Shown here: piece after piece, positions 50,915 through 63,664 of the stretch
Layout of the letters: each line of letters opens with the position of its first letter
Position numbering within the stretch: position 1 is the stretch's first letter
Source: Edolisoma coerulescens
Taxonomy: Eukaryota; Chordata; Aves; Passeriformes; Campephagidae
Direction of reading: 5' to 3'
Length of the DNA: 64,000 nucleotides
Assembly: GCA_013397115.1 (NCBI GenBank)
Contig: VWZW01001369.1
Span: 682,001 to 746,000 of the forward strand
Program-made: the position numbers and the translations under genes
The notes under the pieces: generated by a model
Seen by the model: only the letters and a program-made list of their open reading frames with translations
What the model was told of the DNA's origin: nothing
The model's database searches: none

Positions 50915-53138
50915 ACTCTCAACCTGTGGAGCACTTTTTAAGAACATGCTCTTAATCTTCTCAATTACCATTCAGGTCACAACGACATACAAGCAATAAA
51001 TTAGTAAATGACACACCTAGGCCGTGCTGACAAGCTTTTCTCCCTTACCAAAACACAAGATTTTCACATGACCAGAACATTACAGGAACAGCCAAACAGA
51101 TAGCTAAACAAAATTCACAGTCTAACAGAACAAGAAGAAATCGGAATCTGTGGTCCATGGCATATATTTGGCTTGTCTTTAGCTTCTACCTTTGACTAAA
51201 AGAGGGCTTTTAAGAATCACCAAAAGAATAAGAGTTGTGGCCACCCATTTAATGAGATTCTGTCAACTAATAATATCAGTCTCAAATAATTCACTACATA
51301 GCATCTCCAGAAGAAGACATCAAAGTGGCTATTTTATAGAACAAACTATATTATAAATATCTTTTTCTCCTCAATGCAATCCTTTCCTTTTTAAACTGTT
51401 AAAAAAAAGTTCTGCTGAACTTAAAAAAAAATAAACTGTTTACAATTGAACTTCTCATTATCTCAGGTATGTGAGCTATGTGGATGTACATCAGAGGAGA
51501 TTAGTGGAGATAACCTTTGTATCAGTGAGGAGCTAATAACAAAGCCCAGGGATTCTCAGAAGGGCCACAGACTGCTTTCAGCATACTGTGATCAATCTCA
51601 GCAATGTTTTCTCTCTTTCTTTCTTCCTTTCCTCCTTCCTTTATTTGTAACCTGGTGTTAGTTTTTGACTAAAGAAATTACATAAGAAAACACAAGCTAA
51701 ATGGCATGAGCTGAAGAGATCTCAAATATGATTCTGGTACTATATGAACTTCAACAAATGCATAGCTAAGAACTCTTCATATAACTAAAAGATGGCTATT
51801 AATTTTATTAAATTATTCACTATTAATTTAATTACATAATTATCAAAGTGCAAAACTAAGAACCAAACCTAATAAAGGTTTAGATGCAAAATTAAACAGT
51901 GAGTCAACTGAATCTCTAAAAGTTGGTTAACATACAGTTATGGTGTGTTCATTTATATGGTCAACACAGTCTGTAAGCAAGGAAACCAAATTTTTTAAAC
52001 TAATATGGATGTTCATATAAAAAATGGACAGGCTGGCAGAAACTTATGAATGAAAAGAACTATATATATTTTTCAGATTCTTAGCAATATAAGTTCTTTA
52101 TTGTGAGATAACTTTTAAGAGGGACTCTCCTTGAGACACCAGAAAATTTCTGCCAGGAGAAAGGATACCTAAGTTGCAAAGACAGTTCATTTCTCTACAA
52201 CTGGGAGCATGTAATTTCTGCAGCAAAGAGCCACCCTGTAGCACCACAGGCCACACACATTTTCACCAGCACACCACAGTGCTGTATCATCCTCTGCCAG
52301 ATTTGCACATAATGGCACAAAGCGAATGCTCAGGAAAAGGCTCACTGAATGGGCAATTGCACACATCACATTTTTCAACTCAGCAAAACAAACATTTTCA
52401 GTACTAGATACTCTAAGAGTTACAGGACTGAGCACAGTTTTGCATGATGAGCACCTTCTTCCAGGAAAGCCAGTGGCTGCAAAGCATCAGTTCACAGTTA
52501 AGAAAACGGGTCAAGTCTACTTGAAGCTGCTGTTAGTACCCTTTGGGCCTCTGCTGTGCCCCAGGAACAACTACACTGGTTTTGTCTAGAGGTGGTGGGG
52601 AAACAGCTTCAAACGTTACGTAACACACTTCAGCGCACTGCAAAAAATACTCATCTTATAAATTAATTGCAGATACAACTTCTAAAACTGAGAGAATTAT
52701 TTGGTGGGGAGAAGAGCATCTGAAAGGCAGTTTATTGAGTGTTAACCTGCAAGCTCTAACAAAAAAAAGTTCACTGCCAATGACAATCGGGATACATTTC
52801 CACCACTCTTGTCCAAGAGGCTAATATAAACTTGGGTATCAAAATCTGGTTTCAAAGTTTGGGGTCTTGCAGTATTGAGAGAATTGCATTTGGTAGATGG
52901 AACACTGCCAACACTGGGGGAAGGTGCAGCAGTGCTTTACCATTTCAAGAATGATCATCAGATCTTCCCTACTGCAACACACGAAGGTTTGATTTCAATG
53001 ACTAATTATTTGATTCAAACACCATAGTACTCTCACATTATTTATATGACTACGCTCATGATATTATGTCATGTACTTAAACCTACGAAAACACAGAAAT
53101 TGCAGCAGAACAGAAAAAGCTGATATATCATCATTGAT

Positions 53139-53274
53139 TTATAGAATCACAGAATGGTTTGGGTTGGAATAGACCTTAAAGCTCATTCCAAACCCCCTGT
53201 TAAGGGCAGGGACAACTTCCACTAGACCAAGTTGCTCAAAGACCCATCCAACCCGGCCTTTGCCACTGTCAGGA
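53139..53274 (-). mobile_element. CR1 3' end fragment, minus strand
   Basis: The segment starts on the left with the typical CR1 terminus (atagaatcacagaatggttt then gggttggaatagacc) and continues through ttccactagaccaagttgct and cccatccaacccggcc. This is the last ~135 bp of a CR1 in minus orientation, heavily 5'-truncated. It lies in intron 1 in the same sense as CDK14. Confidence 0.93.
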
Positions 53275-55435
53275 ATTTATTATTTACAATAAATCACAAC
53301 TGAACAGATGACTGACAAAATTAGAGATTAAGTACATAATAAATTTGTAATTTGCTAACCATTCCATTTAAAACCCTAATGTCAAATACCCAGAAAGACT
53401 TTTTCCAATGAGGTTTTGGTTTTCCCTCCTTCACTTCAATATAGAGTTAAGTACAGCACATGTTTTAACCAAAGATTTCCTGGTATGCAAGTTTAGAGTT
53501 TCTTTGCTTGGGCTTATCTGTGGCTCTGGTATCAGGGAGTGGACTATGTCCAAACCTCATACAGATAAATTAGAAGTTTTTTTGTCAAAGTGCAGTTGCC
53601 AGAATGATGATCAATATATTTGAGCATCTGAACTGAACAAACTTGCTGGCAGCAGCTGTGACTTAATCACAAAAGAACCACCAGGAAACAAACAAACAAA
53701 CCACATACCAGACCACACTCCTACACTTCTGCGTGTATGCACACAGAACTGGAGGAGCTTTCAGACATAAAAATCCATGTATCTAAAACCAGGCCAGAGC
53801 TCCCAAGGAAACTAAAAGCTTGTTTTATTTGTGCAAAATGACAAAAAGAGATGATCACCCAACCGAGCCAATTAAAACATGCAGAAATTACCAGCCAGAG
53901 AGGCCTTGATCCCTAAAAGGCATTAACGGGACTGTCACTGTTACAACAAAGCAGCATCCACATTCAAAACATTTTCTTTGTTAATGACTTCCACCATTAG
54001 TAAAACCCTTTCACAGTTCTGTGGAAGAGTGTCTCTCTGTTTATACACGCACAGAGACATACAACAGACCAAACACCTGACTGCTTTGGTTTTTTCTTCT
54101 AATCAAAGACAGTTAAATGTATTTTACAAGTTTAAGACGGATGATAGGTGAAAGCTGTTTTCATATGGGGACAGAGATTTGTAACAGTGACTCGATATTT
54201 GTTTCACAACTGTAACTTTGCATTTACCCTTGAAACTCCTCTGGTTTACAAGTAAGAATGAGCTTTTCTCAGTTTTTTTCTTCCTGGAGCAGGACAATAA
54301 AAAATACCTGATTTCAAATGCAATCATATATTTAAAAGCTTGCAGTCCTTTAAAGCTAAAGGTGGTACACTGAATGCATACACAGCATGTGAAAAATTAA
54401 AATGCCCAAATATGCCAGCACATCTCCTAGGTAGGGTTATTGGGGGAGAACCAAATGCCACAGCTCCTGGATGCGGCACAGGCACTTCACATCCTCTCAC
54501 TGGGACAAAGCAGCTCTGAGAGTAGACCCACGCCTGCCAGCCAGGCTGGCTGTAAGGGAAGACATCCCAATGGGACGAGGCATGGGTAGGACTGTGGAAG
54601 AGCCCATACAGAAGGTCTGCAAGGACTGGGGCTGCTGCATCTGCTCTCGTGTGTCACAGCACTACCTCCAGCTGCTCTGTCCCACCAGCCTGGGGATACC
54701 TCACACCTCCTCTGAGGTACCTTCTCTCCCTGCTCAGCTGCATGTTGATGATGTCAGTAGGAATTAATGCTTTAAACAGTGAATTAAGCAATACAGTGTG
54801 CCAAATACTAAGAGAAACACCACTCTGAGCAGACAAAACTCTTTGGCATTGTTCTCAATAACAAATTCAACTGCAAAATAAACTGGTGTCAAAACCAAAC
54901 ACGGTGTGGTGGCACCAGGAGGTAACACGCTTGGCAGTGGCATTCAGACGACGCTACCTCAGGATGCTTTATGTCAGTGACAGAGCGACAAGACTTCACA
55001 GCAGATAACAGACAGACTTCTTTTGTCTGGCCCCCTAAATCACTGGGCCGCTGTTACCTGCCCCAGCATCTCACACCTCAACTAAAACAACCCGCAGCCC
55101 GTACAAAAAATAAATTACTAGACCTGCAACAAAATGAAAATAACCGATTGCTTTCTGTGGTTTCTCTTTGGCAATGGGGGCACGTGAGCCAACTATAATT
55201 TATAGTTTGCTCTTCCCAGCCGATTTTGGGCTAACTCCATCACATCCATGCAGCACTGCTGGGGCTTCCAGAGTTGTTTATTTTCCGAGCTTTCTTCCCA
55301 AGAAACGTTTTTCGGGGACGGCGTCGGCGCGGTAGTTTCCAGCCTGGCAGCGCTGAGCCCACCGCCCCCTGTCCCCTCCCTGCCGGGACCCCCGGGTGCC
55401 GGGCAGCGCCCTCGGGGCCCGGCCGCGGGACTCAC

Positions 55436-55526
55436 CTATTCGGCCGAAGCTCTCCGATAAAGTTCTCCGCAACTTTTTCATCCTGCTGATCTTCTCGGCG
55501 GACTGCGAGTCGATCATGTCACACAT
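55436..55526 (-). CDS. CDK14: CDK14 coding exon 1 (N-terminus of PFTAIRE-1 kinase)
   Basis: This exon encodes the first 30 residues plus one base of cyclin-dependent kinase 14, a membrane-associated CDK that family knowledge links to cyclin Y and to Wnt co-receptor phosphorylation in G2/M. The visible peptide starts MCDMIDSQ, continues AEKISRMKKLRRTLSES and ends SFGRI. It matches the CDK14 N-terminus as I remember it; the differences are mostly conservative and the basic/serine core KKLRRTLSES is identical. CDK15, CDK16 and CDK17 start differently. The exon ends in a strong donor (ATAG|GTGAGT, intron from 55435 downward) in phase 1, which suits the G needed for the next alanine codon. The start is chosen by homology: no upstream in-frame stop is visible before the N gap and the initiation context is weak (C at -3, T at +4). 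Further in-frame ATGs lie at 55517 and 55481. The 5' UTR runs rightwards into the gap. Confidence 0.93.
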
Positions 55527-55687
55527 CGGGGGGCGACCCCCCCCCTCTCGCCGGCCGCTACCCCCGCTCCCCTGGCTCCGTGGGAGACACCCCCGCTCCG
55601 GCCCCGGGGCTCTCCCCGCGCCCCGAGGAGCCGCCGGGCGCCGCGGGACAGTCCCGGTCCCGCCCGGGAAAGGAGCCCTACGCCGCG

Positions 55688-56352
55688 NNNNNNNNNNNNN
55701 NNNNNNNNNNNNNNNNNNNNNNNNNNNNNNNNNNNNNNNNNNNNNNNNNNNNNNNNNNNNNNNNNNNNNNNNNNNNNNNNNNNNNNNNNNNNNNNNNNNN
55801 NNNNNNNNNNNNNNNNNNNNNNNNNNNNNNNNNNNNNNNNNNNNNNNNNNNNNNNNNNNNNNNNNNNNNNNNNNNNNNNNNNNNNNNNNNNNNNNNNNNN
55901 NNNNNNNNNNNNNNNNNNNNNNNNNNNNNNNNNNNNNNNNNNNNNNNNNNNNNNNNNNNNNNNNNNNNNNNNNNNNNNNNNNNNNNNNNNNNNNNNNNNN
56001 NNNNNNNNNNNNNNNNNNNNNNNNNNNNNNNNNNNNNNNNNNNNNNNNNNNNNNNNNNNNNNNNNNNNNNNNNNNNNNNNNNNNNNNNNNNNNNNNNNNN
56101 NNNNNNNNNNNNNNNNNNNNNNNNNNNNNNNNNNNNNNNNNNNNNNNNNNNNNNNNNNNNNNNNNNNNNNNNNNNNNNNNNNNNNNNNNNNNNNNNNNNN
56201 NNNNNNNNNNNNNNNNNNNNNNNNNNNNNNNNNNNNNNNNNNNNNNNNNNNNNNNNNNNNNNNNNNNNNNNNNNNNNNNNNNNNNNNNNNNNNNNNNNNN
56301 NNNNNNNNNNNNNNNNNNNNNNNNNNNNNNNNNNNNNNNNNNNNNNNNNNNN
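55688..56352. other. Assembly gap (665 N)
   Basis: A continuous run of N occupies this interval inside the CpG island. The long open frames that appear to cross it on both strands result from N codons and are not genes. It probably hides most of the CDK14 5' UTR and the transcription start. GC-rich avian promoters are often lost in short-read assemblies. The N length may not be the real gap size. Confidence 0.98.
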
Positions 56353-56545
56353 ACCCCCGGGCCGGCGGGGCCGGGGCTGGCCGAGGGTTTGGCGGGGGAA
56401 GGAGGCACCCCCGGGGCGGGACGCTGCCCCCGCTGCTCCGGTGGGGCGGGTGGGGAAAGGGCGCCTCGCTCGCCGAGAGCACCCGGCCCGTCAAGTTGAA
56501 ACTGGGGGTCCTCTCCACGTGCGTCTCCGGGCACAGCCAGATAAT

Positions 56546-59500
56546 GTGCCTCCAAGTGCCTTAGCCTGCAACTTAATGAGTGTTGGGAGCTTTTGATCTT
56601 GTTAACTCGATTGAACCAACATTATTGAAAAATAAATCAGTTTAACCCATCAAAATGGATGGTCATGTCTAGTCTAAAGTATAAAGTAGGTACTTTTTGA
56701 GAACAATATGTTAGGTAAGATTTTAAAGCCCAGGTTTTTGTGGTTCAACTTGTATTTTAATGCGTGTTATCTGGTTAAAATGAACTTAGATTTTAATGAG
56801 GCTAGCTAACGCAATTTACTGGGATTAGACGGTGTCTAAGATCAGTTTTAGAAGCACATTTGTCTAGACAAGTGTTTAGGTGAGTTGGGTTCAAGCCATC
56901 TGCAACTCTGTGCTCTGTGATTGGGATTAAACCTTTCTATTGCAATGCAGCAGGGATCGGCAATGCAGCATCTTGAGGTGGAAATCTATTGCAATTATCT
57001 CTTTTAATCTGCATGTATCTCTTATGGCGTACAAGATAAAGGGAACTTGTCCTGCCATACAGCAGTACAGTAATGCTGGTAAAATGTCTTATGCATAACC
57101 CCTGAATGTACAAACAATTTGATAAAAAGGTTTTCACAAGTGTGAAGCCTCTTGACTCTGCTAGCATCTTTGAAAAGGGAGCTAAAATGGCATTTTCAGT
57201 GTTGGCTATGTCATGTTATGAAAGGAAATTGAGAAAGGGTGGAAACTGGAACATTGCAGAGAACAGTGCAGGGAAAAGGAGGAAAAATAAAAATTAAGAA
57301 GAAACAGACAAGGGCACTAGAAGGAAAAAGGGAGGGAGGACACAAGTACTTGAGGATGTTTAACTAAATCACTTCAAAAAATTACGTTTAAGTCCTTAAT
57401 AATAGCTGATGGTTTGATCTTGAATCTAACATTACTACCCCTGTTCTGAGTGGAGAGAAAAATGCCATCATCATAAATAAAATATTCTGGTCCAGGAGCT
57501 GATACTGAGTTTAGCATTTGAGCCCTTTGCATTTTCTGTGTGCACCATTCACACCAGGTATCTCTGCTGTTTGGCTGAGACATGTACCAACACTGGTATA
57601 ATTCAGTCTGTGACTTGCTTTCAGCAATTAGGGATATCATTTCTGAGAGCTTCTCAGGAACCAGTAATTAACCATGCTTAATTGATAGATGCTGTCTTAC
57701 CTAGTGAATTAGCCTAGATCCTAGCACCTAGTGAATTTGCAACCATATTCCCTTTTTTTCTCCCTATTTCTAAGTAAACTATCACTTTATCACTTGTGAG
57801 GGACAAGTCTCTGCCAGGCTACTGCAGTGGGTTCAGCTTTCTTTCACAGAAAAACAAGCAACCCAAAATTTCTGAGAAGCATCTGGCTTTGCAGCTGTTT
57901 GGGAATGATCTACAAGCATATGTCAGGGTCTTTTAAATCAATGGAAATTTTGCCTAAATTAGACACCAGTGTGGTGCCAAGTGAGAGAAACCCAGGTCTT
58001 GTCTTCTGAAAATTGTACAACCTCAAGATGCAGAGATGTTACACAGACTTTCTCCACCAGAGGAAGGACAAGCTTCCAGCTGTGCACAGATTCTCCAACT
58101 GCACCCTGCAATTTGTGTCATTCTTCCCACCGTGATCTTTATTTGGCAGAAATATTTCTGTGAAAGTCCTTCTTTGTTCTCTCCCCAACCCAAACCTCTT
58201 ATGTATCCAAGGGCAGTAGTATTGAAAATTCATTGAATTCAGGAATGTGGAATCACTTTTGTAGCTTTGATCAAGCTCATAAGCTGGTGGTTCTTATTTC
58301 TCATCTCTGTGTTTCCACCACCCATCTCAGGAAACCAGTAAAGCAGAAACACGCAATTAGCAAACCACAGAGATAGCAGCTACTCTGATAATGACGTTTT
58401 GCTTCCTTGTAGGGACAGGATTTCAGCTCTGTTTTATGTCTTGCAATTTGTGGCATAAAAAAATTAACAGGAAAAACATGCAAAATGATATTGTTGTTTG
58501 CTGCCTTCTTCCACAAGCCTTTACCAAGTTAAAGCATGTTTGTATTTAATGGGGCATCTGTTTTATAAAAAGCCAGGCACATTACTTACAGCACCTTTTC
58601 TTACATCAGCTCTCCAAAGAAACACCCTAAACAAAAACTGCTTGCTGTTACTTTATGACCCAAGCATCTCCTTGTCTGGCTTTGGTAGGAATTCACTACA
58701 AATCCTGGCCTCTGCGGCTGACACTGAGTCATGCTGAATCACTCTGCAAATATAAGTATTATCAAGTGCAGGAAAAATAGTTGCCAAGATATCACTTGCA
58801 AGTTGGACAAGAAGAAACATTTGCCTCAGTGTATCATGCAAGCCAGGAGCCTCGTGGTTTCAGTGTTTCTCACTGAGGTGTGGGCTATTTCCGAAGAAGG
58901 AGAGAGAGCAGGGCTGGCAGTTTGTTCATTATTGTATAAAAGAAGGTATTGTTTGGAGCTCCAAGCAGCGTGGTCATGGGCCTGGAGCACAGGGTGTGCC
59001 AGCAGTCTCCTTGCCGCAGATGGAGCAGCCACGGCTGCGCTATTCCTTACTTGCAGGGTAAGATGAAACGATAGAAAATTAGATCCGTGATGCATGGTGC
59101 AGATGGTGGCTCAGGGTGTAACACAGATCTGTGCACTCTCCAGATCTCAGGGCACTTGCTGTTGATTTTATGGGGTAATTTTATGTGGTCTGAGCTCCCT
59201 CTAAACCCCAGTGTTTGTCGTGTGTTCCCCCACCCCACCCCCAGCCCTGTAACACTTCTCCTTAGGGGCTCTTGAAAGGCAGTGTACTTCAGTTACATTC
59301 CTGGGCCAAGTGTTTGAGTTTCAGAAACCTTAGGAGCACATAAACAAGCAGTGTGTGTTTGTGGAAGAGGTAGTTAATGCCGTCGATTTGGAGTGTTAAG
59401 TGGGCAGAGGAAGACCTTGCATGAAGTGGTCTGCTGGAGGAAAGCAGTAAAGCTCTCTAGGGAGATGGAATAGTTGGTGTAACTTCTCTGGGGACATCAC

Positions 59501-60456
59501 TGTCTTGTCAGGCCTTCTGCTGCCAGTATAAAGTAGATTTTCATAAATCTCTCTGGCTAGAGACGTTCTCCATTAGCCCAGTCTGCTCACCTTGAAAAGA
59601 TCTCTCTGCTGCAGCATCTGGGACCTGCGTGCTTGGAGCTGTGTTGCTTGTTAACACACAGCAATCCTTTCGTGACCCTGCGGTGATGAAGATGGATGTA
59701 AAGTCACATNTAATAATACTCAATCCAAGATGACTATTATCTGAAGAGAAAGCCAGGCTCTGCTAACACAAATGGTGCTGTATCCTTAGGGACATGACCT
59801 TTAAGCTCTGCTAGCAAAATGCATTAGTGACAAAAATTAAACTTGGGCAATAGCAGAACAGTACCTGTGTAATCTGCATCCACATCATAACTTGTTCCAA
59901 AGTTCTCAGAGCTGATGTATTTTATGTTGCCTTATTGGTGATGGACATTAAATACCAGTTTTTATCAACCCGTGGAAATTTTCCCCTTGCTGATATTCCA
60001 TGCATCCCCGCTGATGAACGGAGGGCAAACAGGCCCAGGTATTGCCTCTCCAGCCTGGCTGCTGTTGCCAAAGCCTGCTCTGTGGGGTAAGAAGGGATGA
60101 GTTAAGGTTCACACATGTGGTTCCAAAGGCACAACAGGAAGAAAGTGTTTTTCCTGCTGCCTTATATCCGACTGCTGGTTAGAGGTGACCTGCTGAGCCA
60201 CCCGAGGTTTTACACCTCTAGTACCCTCCCATGGTCACTTTATTTCATGTATTAACATATGGGGTCACTTGTTTTCTGTCTCATTCTTACTTTACACCAT
60301 CACATCAGGGGTGAAATGGCTGCAAGTGAAACACAACATCTTTAGCCTTGATGCTTGTAGTTCCTGTCCCTCTTAGGCAGCTTCCGTGTGGTGTTTGTGA
60401 GCAGTTAATTTCCCACGAAGGTGTGGATTCCTTTTGGTGTGGCCATGACACAAAGT
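56546..60456. other. Intergenic DNA upstream of CDK14, no gene
   Basis: No gene is recognised. Base composition returns to AT-rich right of the CpG island. An 88-codon minus-strand frame at 57374-57640 and a 111-codon plus-strand frame at 58731-59066 have no recognisable motifs. A single N occurs at 59710. From vertebrate gene order I would expect CLDN12 further in this direction, but nothing of it is visible. Confidence 0.5.
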
Positions 60457-60985
60457 TGTGGGTCAACCCCCGTAGGCAGCTGAGCACTGCACATCTGCTT
60501 ACTCACATCCACAGAATGGGAAAGTAAGAGCAAACACAAGAAAACTCATGGGTTGAAAATTTTATAAGCAAAGAAGTGGAATGAGAAAGAAAACAAAAGG
60601 TAAGTGATGCAAAGGCAATCACTTGCCAGCTCCCCCAGACAGAGAGATGCCCAGCCTATTCCTGAGGCAAAAGACAGCTGGCCTACCTAAACTCCCCTCC
60701 TCTCCACTGTACTGCTGAACATATTCTTGTACGGCATGGAATATTGCTTTGGACAGTTTGAGTTGTACCTGCTTGTATCCTCTCCCCACCTCTTGTGCAC
60801 CCCTGATCTATTCACTGGTTGGGCAGCAGGAGAAACAGAGGCAGCCTTGCTGCTGTACAAACGCTGCCCAGCAATAGCAAAAAGAGTATATAGCAGCATT
60901 GTTTTGGTCACAAACCCAAAACACAGCGTCGTACGAGCTGCCATGAAGAGCATTAACTCCATCCCAGCCAGACCTAGTGCGCACA
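60457..60985 (-). mobile_element. Solo endogenous retrovirus LTR, minus strand
   Basis: This is the reverse complement of the LTR family seen at 21878 and 30203. From right to left it shows the 5' end (cattaactccatcccagcca near 60950-60969), U3 text (aaacacagcgtcgtacgagc; gaatattgctttggacag near 60738-60755), then ggtaagtgatgcaaaggcaa and U5-like gggtcaacccccgtaggcag at about 60460-60480. No viral internal region is attached. It lies about 4.9 kb upstream of the CDK14 start codon in the same orientation as the gene. Confidence 0.82.
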
Positions 60986-63664
60986 GATGGAGGAAAATCA
61001 CACTGAGGATACAGTGTGCCAAGAAAAAAAATCATTAATGACAATGTATCAGAAACCTACCTACTTCAAACTAATGAAGTAGCATAATTATTAATTATGA
61101 ACCCAAGTCTTTTACAATATATATACTTCTGTATAAATTGTGTCATGTCAGAGATTCTGCTGGGCAAGAATAGGTATGTTAGATTTGCAGGAATAAGCTG
61201 AGGTGCTTTCCAGTTTAAAATCACCTGGCTAGCTAGCAACATAGTATTGATGCTGAATGTTGCTCCTGTGAGATAAGTGGAAACTCCTTTGAATGAGCTC
61301 ATTTTCTTATGCCATCTTGATAAAAGTCTAGTAAAGGGAAAATCGGATTTAATATGGAATGGCCTCAACCATTGTGATTTTAGATCCCAATGTTTTGAAG
61401 TCACCAAAATATTCAACAAATACTCATGATGAAAATGATGCAAAATGAAACAACAGGAGGGATGAGGCTGATCCACTTAGATGCACTCAAAAAGCATATG
61501 TGAATCATGTCATTTTATCATAAATATTGAATAAAGGGTGTTTACTGTAACAACACAAGTTTTCTTTGCAGCAAAATCTCATCAGCATTGTAGCATTATT
61601 CGTGCAACTCAAAGGTCTGTGCCTCTACACATACAAAGCCCAACTGGTTGGGGCTGGGAAAGTATGATAACTGGCATACACAGCCTGGGGAAATTTCTCA
61701 TGGGCAAGGGGCCTCTTGTAGATAACCCATGATTTTGAAAACACATAGGCACAAAAAGCCAGTTGATTCTAGGTGTGAATATTTAAGAAATACATGTAAA
61801 ATTAAAAACCCATATACTAATATCTTTTTGGAAACAAGCTTGAAATATTAACCCTACTTTATTTCTAAGATATCCTAACTTGTTCTTGCTCTGCTTTTGG
61901 ATTTTTTTCCCCATTTCTTAAGTAGTTAGATCATTTGCAATGGCTATTAGAGAAGCATGCTATAGAAGCAGCTGGAGTTCATTTACTCACATTTCTCTGT
62001 ACCCTTTTGGACTGCTTGAATCTGTAGGACAGAGTATAATGGGAATGTTATCTCCCTGTGGAGAGAGAAACTCTCCCTCAAAAATAATACAAAATATTTG
62101 CAAGTATTATACATGAAAGGCTGCTTTGTCAAAATGGAGATCTGCCCTCTTAGCATGGAAATCTAGATGGACTTCAGGCATGCAGGAAAACATTGCTTCT
62201 TCTTTCTGCTCAGTTCTATCCCAAAATCAGCACCTAAGCCAGTTAAAAACAGTCCAGCCCACGTGGTAGTCTGCTGAGGGAAGGTTTCAGAAACTGTATC
62301 TTACAGTTTTATTATGTTCCTATCGCTGTGGTAACAAAGTACCGCACAAATTAAGTGCCACAAATTCACAACTGAATACTGTCCTTCACTACCAGCTTGC
62401 CATATAGTTGGTCTTCACAAAGTCAGCACACGAGTGCTCCTGATCTCCCAATCCAGGTCTTTCTTACAATGCAGTAGCAGCATAGGCTCTGGTTGCTGTT
62501 TAGGGGGCTTATACAGTGATAAGGAGCCTCACAGAAATGATATCTGTGCAGGTAATGCAGGTATGGTCTCTACCACAAAAGTCTTGCAGTCAAAATTTAC
62601 AATGGAGGACTGTCACAGTAGCTGTGACAGTTGAGGGATGGCAGTCCCCATCATCTGCAAAATGAGTCAGAAGCACAAGAAACACAAATTGGCCACTATG
62701 GAGTATAACTCCCAGGAAATACGTGATTTTGAGAAAGATGAAAGAGAGGCTTTGTGTTTGTTTAAAGCCCTGCTTCCAGGAGTTAGGGAAAAAAGTATAA
62801 AGACATTTTAAGGAAAATTCAACTGAAGAAGAGCTGGAAACACTAATTAGAGGCAGGGGTTGGTGCCACCGAAGAACTTAAGAAGTGCAAGGATTTATGT
62901 AATTAGGAGTTTTAAAAGGAAAGAAAAGCTGGGGGTGTTTAATGCAGCAGAAGGTGGAGAGGCAGCAGAAAGAAACAAAGTGGGAAAGAGATACTCAGGA
63001 TCATAAGCTGGAAAGATGACCTATAAAACAGATTTTGGAAGCAGGATATAGAACCTTTGTCAAAACTGAAGGTTAGCATCTTGTGGCAGCCAGCCTGTGA
63101 GATGAAGAGAATTTTAGTTGCATGGAGAAAGAGGAAAAGTCACTCTGGACAAGAAGGAGCTGCCAGATTTAAAGTGCCTGGACCTTTGTGAAAATTAGAT
63201 GTGACAATTTCCTCCATTTTTATTTTAAATAATGTATGAAGTAAATGCTAAAAGGTGAGACCTCCTGCAAAATTAGGAGGAGAAAAGCCCAGATTATTGT
63301 AATAAATTTGTGATGGTCTCCAGGCACACCAGCTAATTATGGCACTTGTGACAGTCTTGTCAGGACAGTGCTGTGAAAACTCAAGGTGGCTGACCTATAA
63401 GCCAGTGACAACACAAGTTATTTTAATGAAGTGTTGTTCATACAAACTAGCAAGAAACAAGTCAGAGCAGAGAGCACCTGCATTAGATTTAGTGGCATCT
63501 TCATTCAGTTCACTCCTGTAGGCTGTGCTCCCCAGAGTCCATTTCATGCACTGCCTGGGCACTGTTTGACCAGTGCTGCACAGCAACAGACCCCACTGGG
63601 ATCCCACTGCCCCTTGGAAGGATTGCATGTAAAACATACAGCTTCCCAAAGGTGATGGAGAATG
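60986..63664. other. Intergenic DNA, no gene
   Basis: Nothing is recognised as a gene or a named repeat. The part from about 62700 to 63300 is purine-rich. Minus-strand frame 61066-61476 (136 codons) shows no family motif. Confidence 0.5.

Larger units (their letters stand above)
49115..55435 (-). other. CDK14: CDK14 intron 1
   Basis: The intron between coding exons 1 and 2 is 6,321 nt long, with a GT donor at 55434-55435 and an AG acceptor at 49115-49116 (minus strand). It contains a pyrimidine-rich acceptor tract (49117-49140), an A/C-rich low-complexity tract (50236-50467), a 10-bp microrepeat (50881-50914) and a CR1 3' fragment (53139-53274). The stretch 54430-54770 is locally richer in G+C than the rest and has a 98-codon open frame with no family resemblance. 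No other exon was recognised. Confidence 0.85.
55300..56545 (-). promoter_or_regulatory. CDK14: CpG island and probable CDK14 promoter
   Basis: G+C and CpG content jump sharply from about 55300 to 56545, including CDK14 exon 1, and drop on both sides. Two GGGGCGGG Sp1-type boxes lie at 56413-56420 and 56443-56450, right of the gap and therefore upstream of the gene. No TATA box is evident. A CpG-island promoter starting minus-strand CDK14 transcription is the natural reading, but the start site itself probably falls in the unsequenced gap or just right of it. Confidence 0.8.

Noticed and set aside
55278..56596. Open frames of 334 to 425 codons on both strands around exon 1
   Set aside because: They exist only because the 665 N are read as unknown codons. 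Only the 30-codon CDK14 piece is supported.
57374..57640. 88-codon minus-strand frame upstream of CDK14
   Set aside because: No recognisable motif or splice context; treated as chance.
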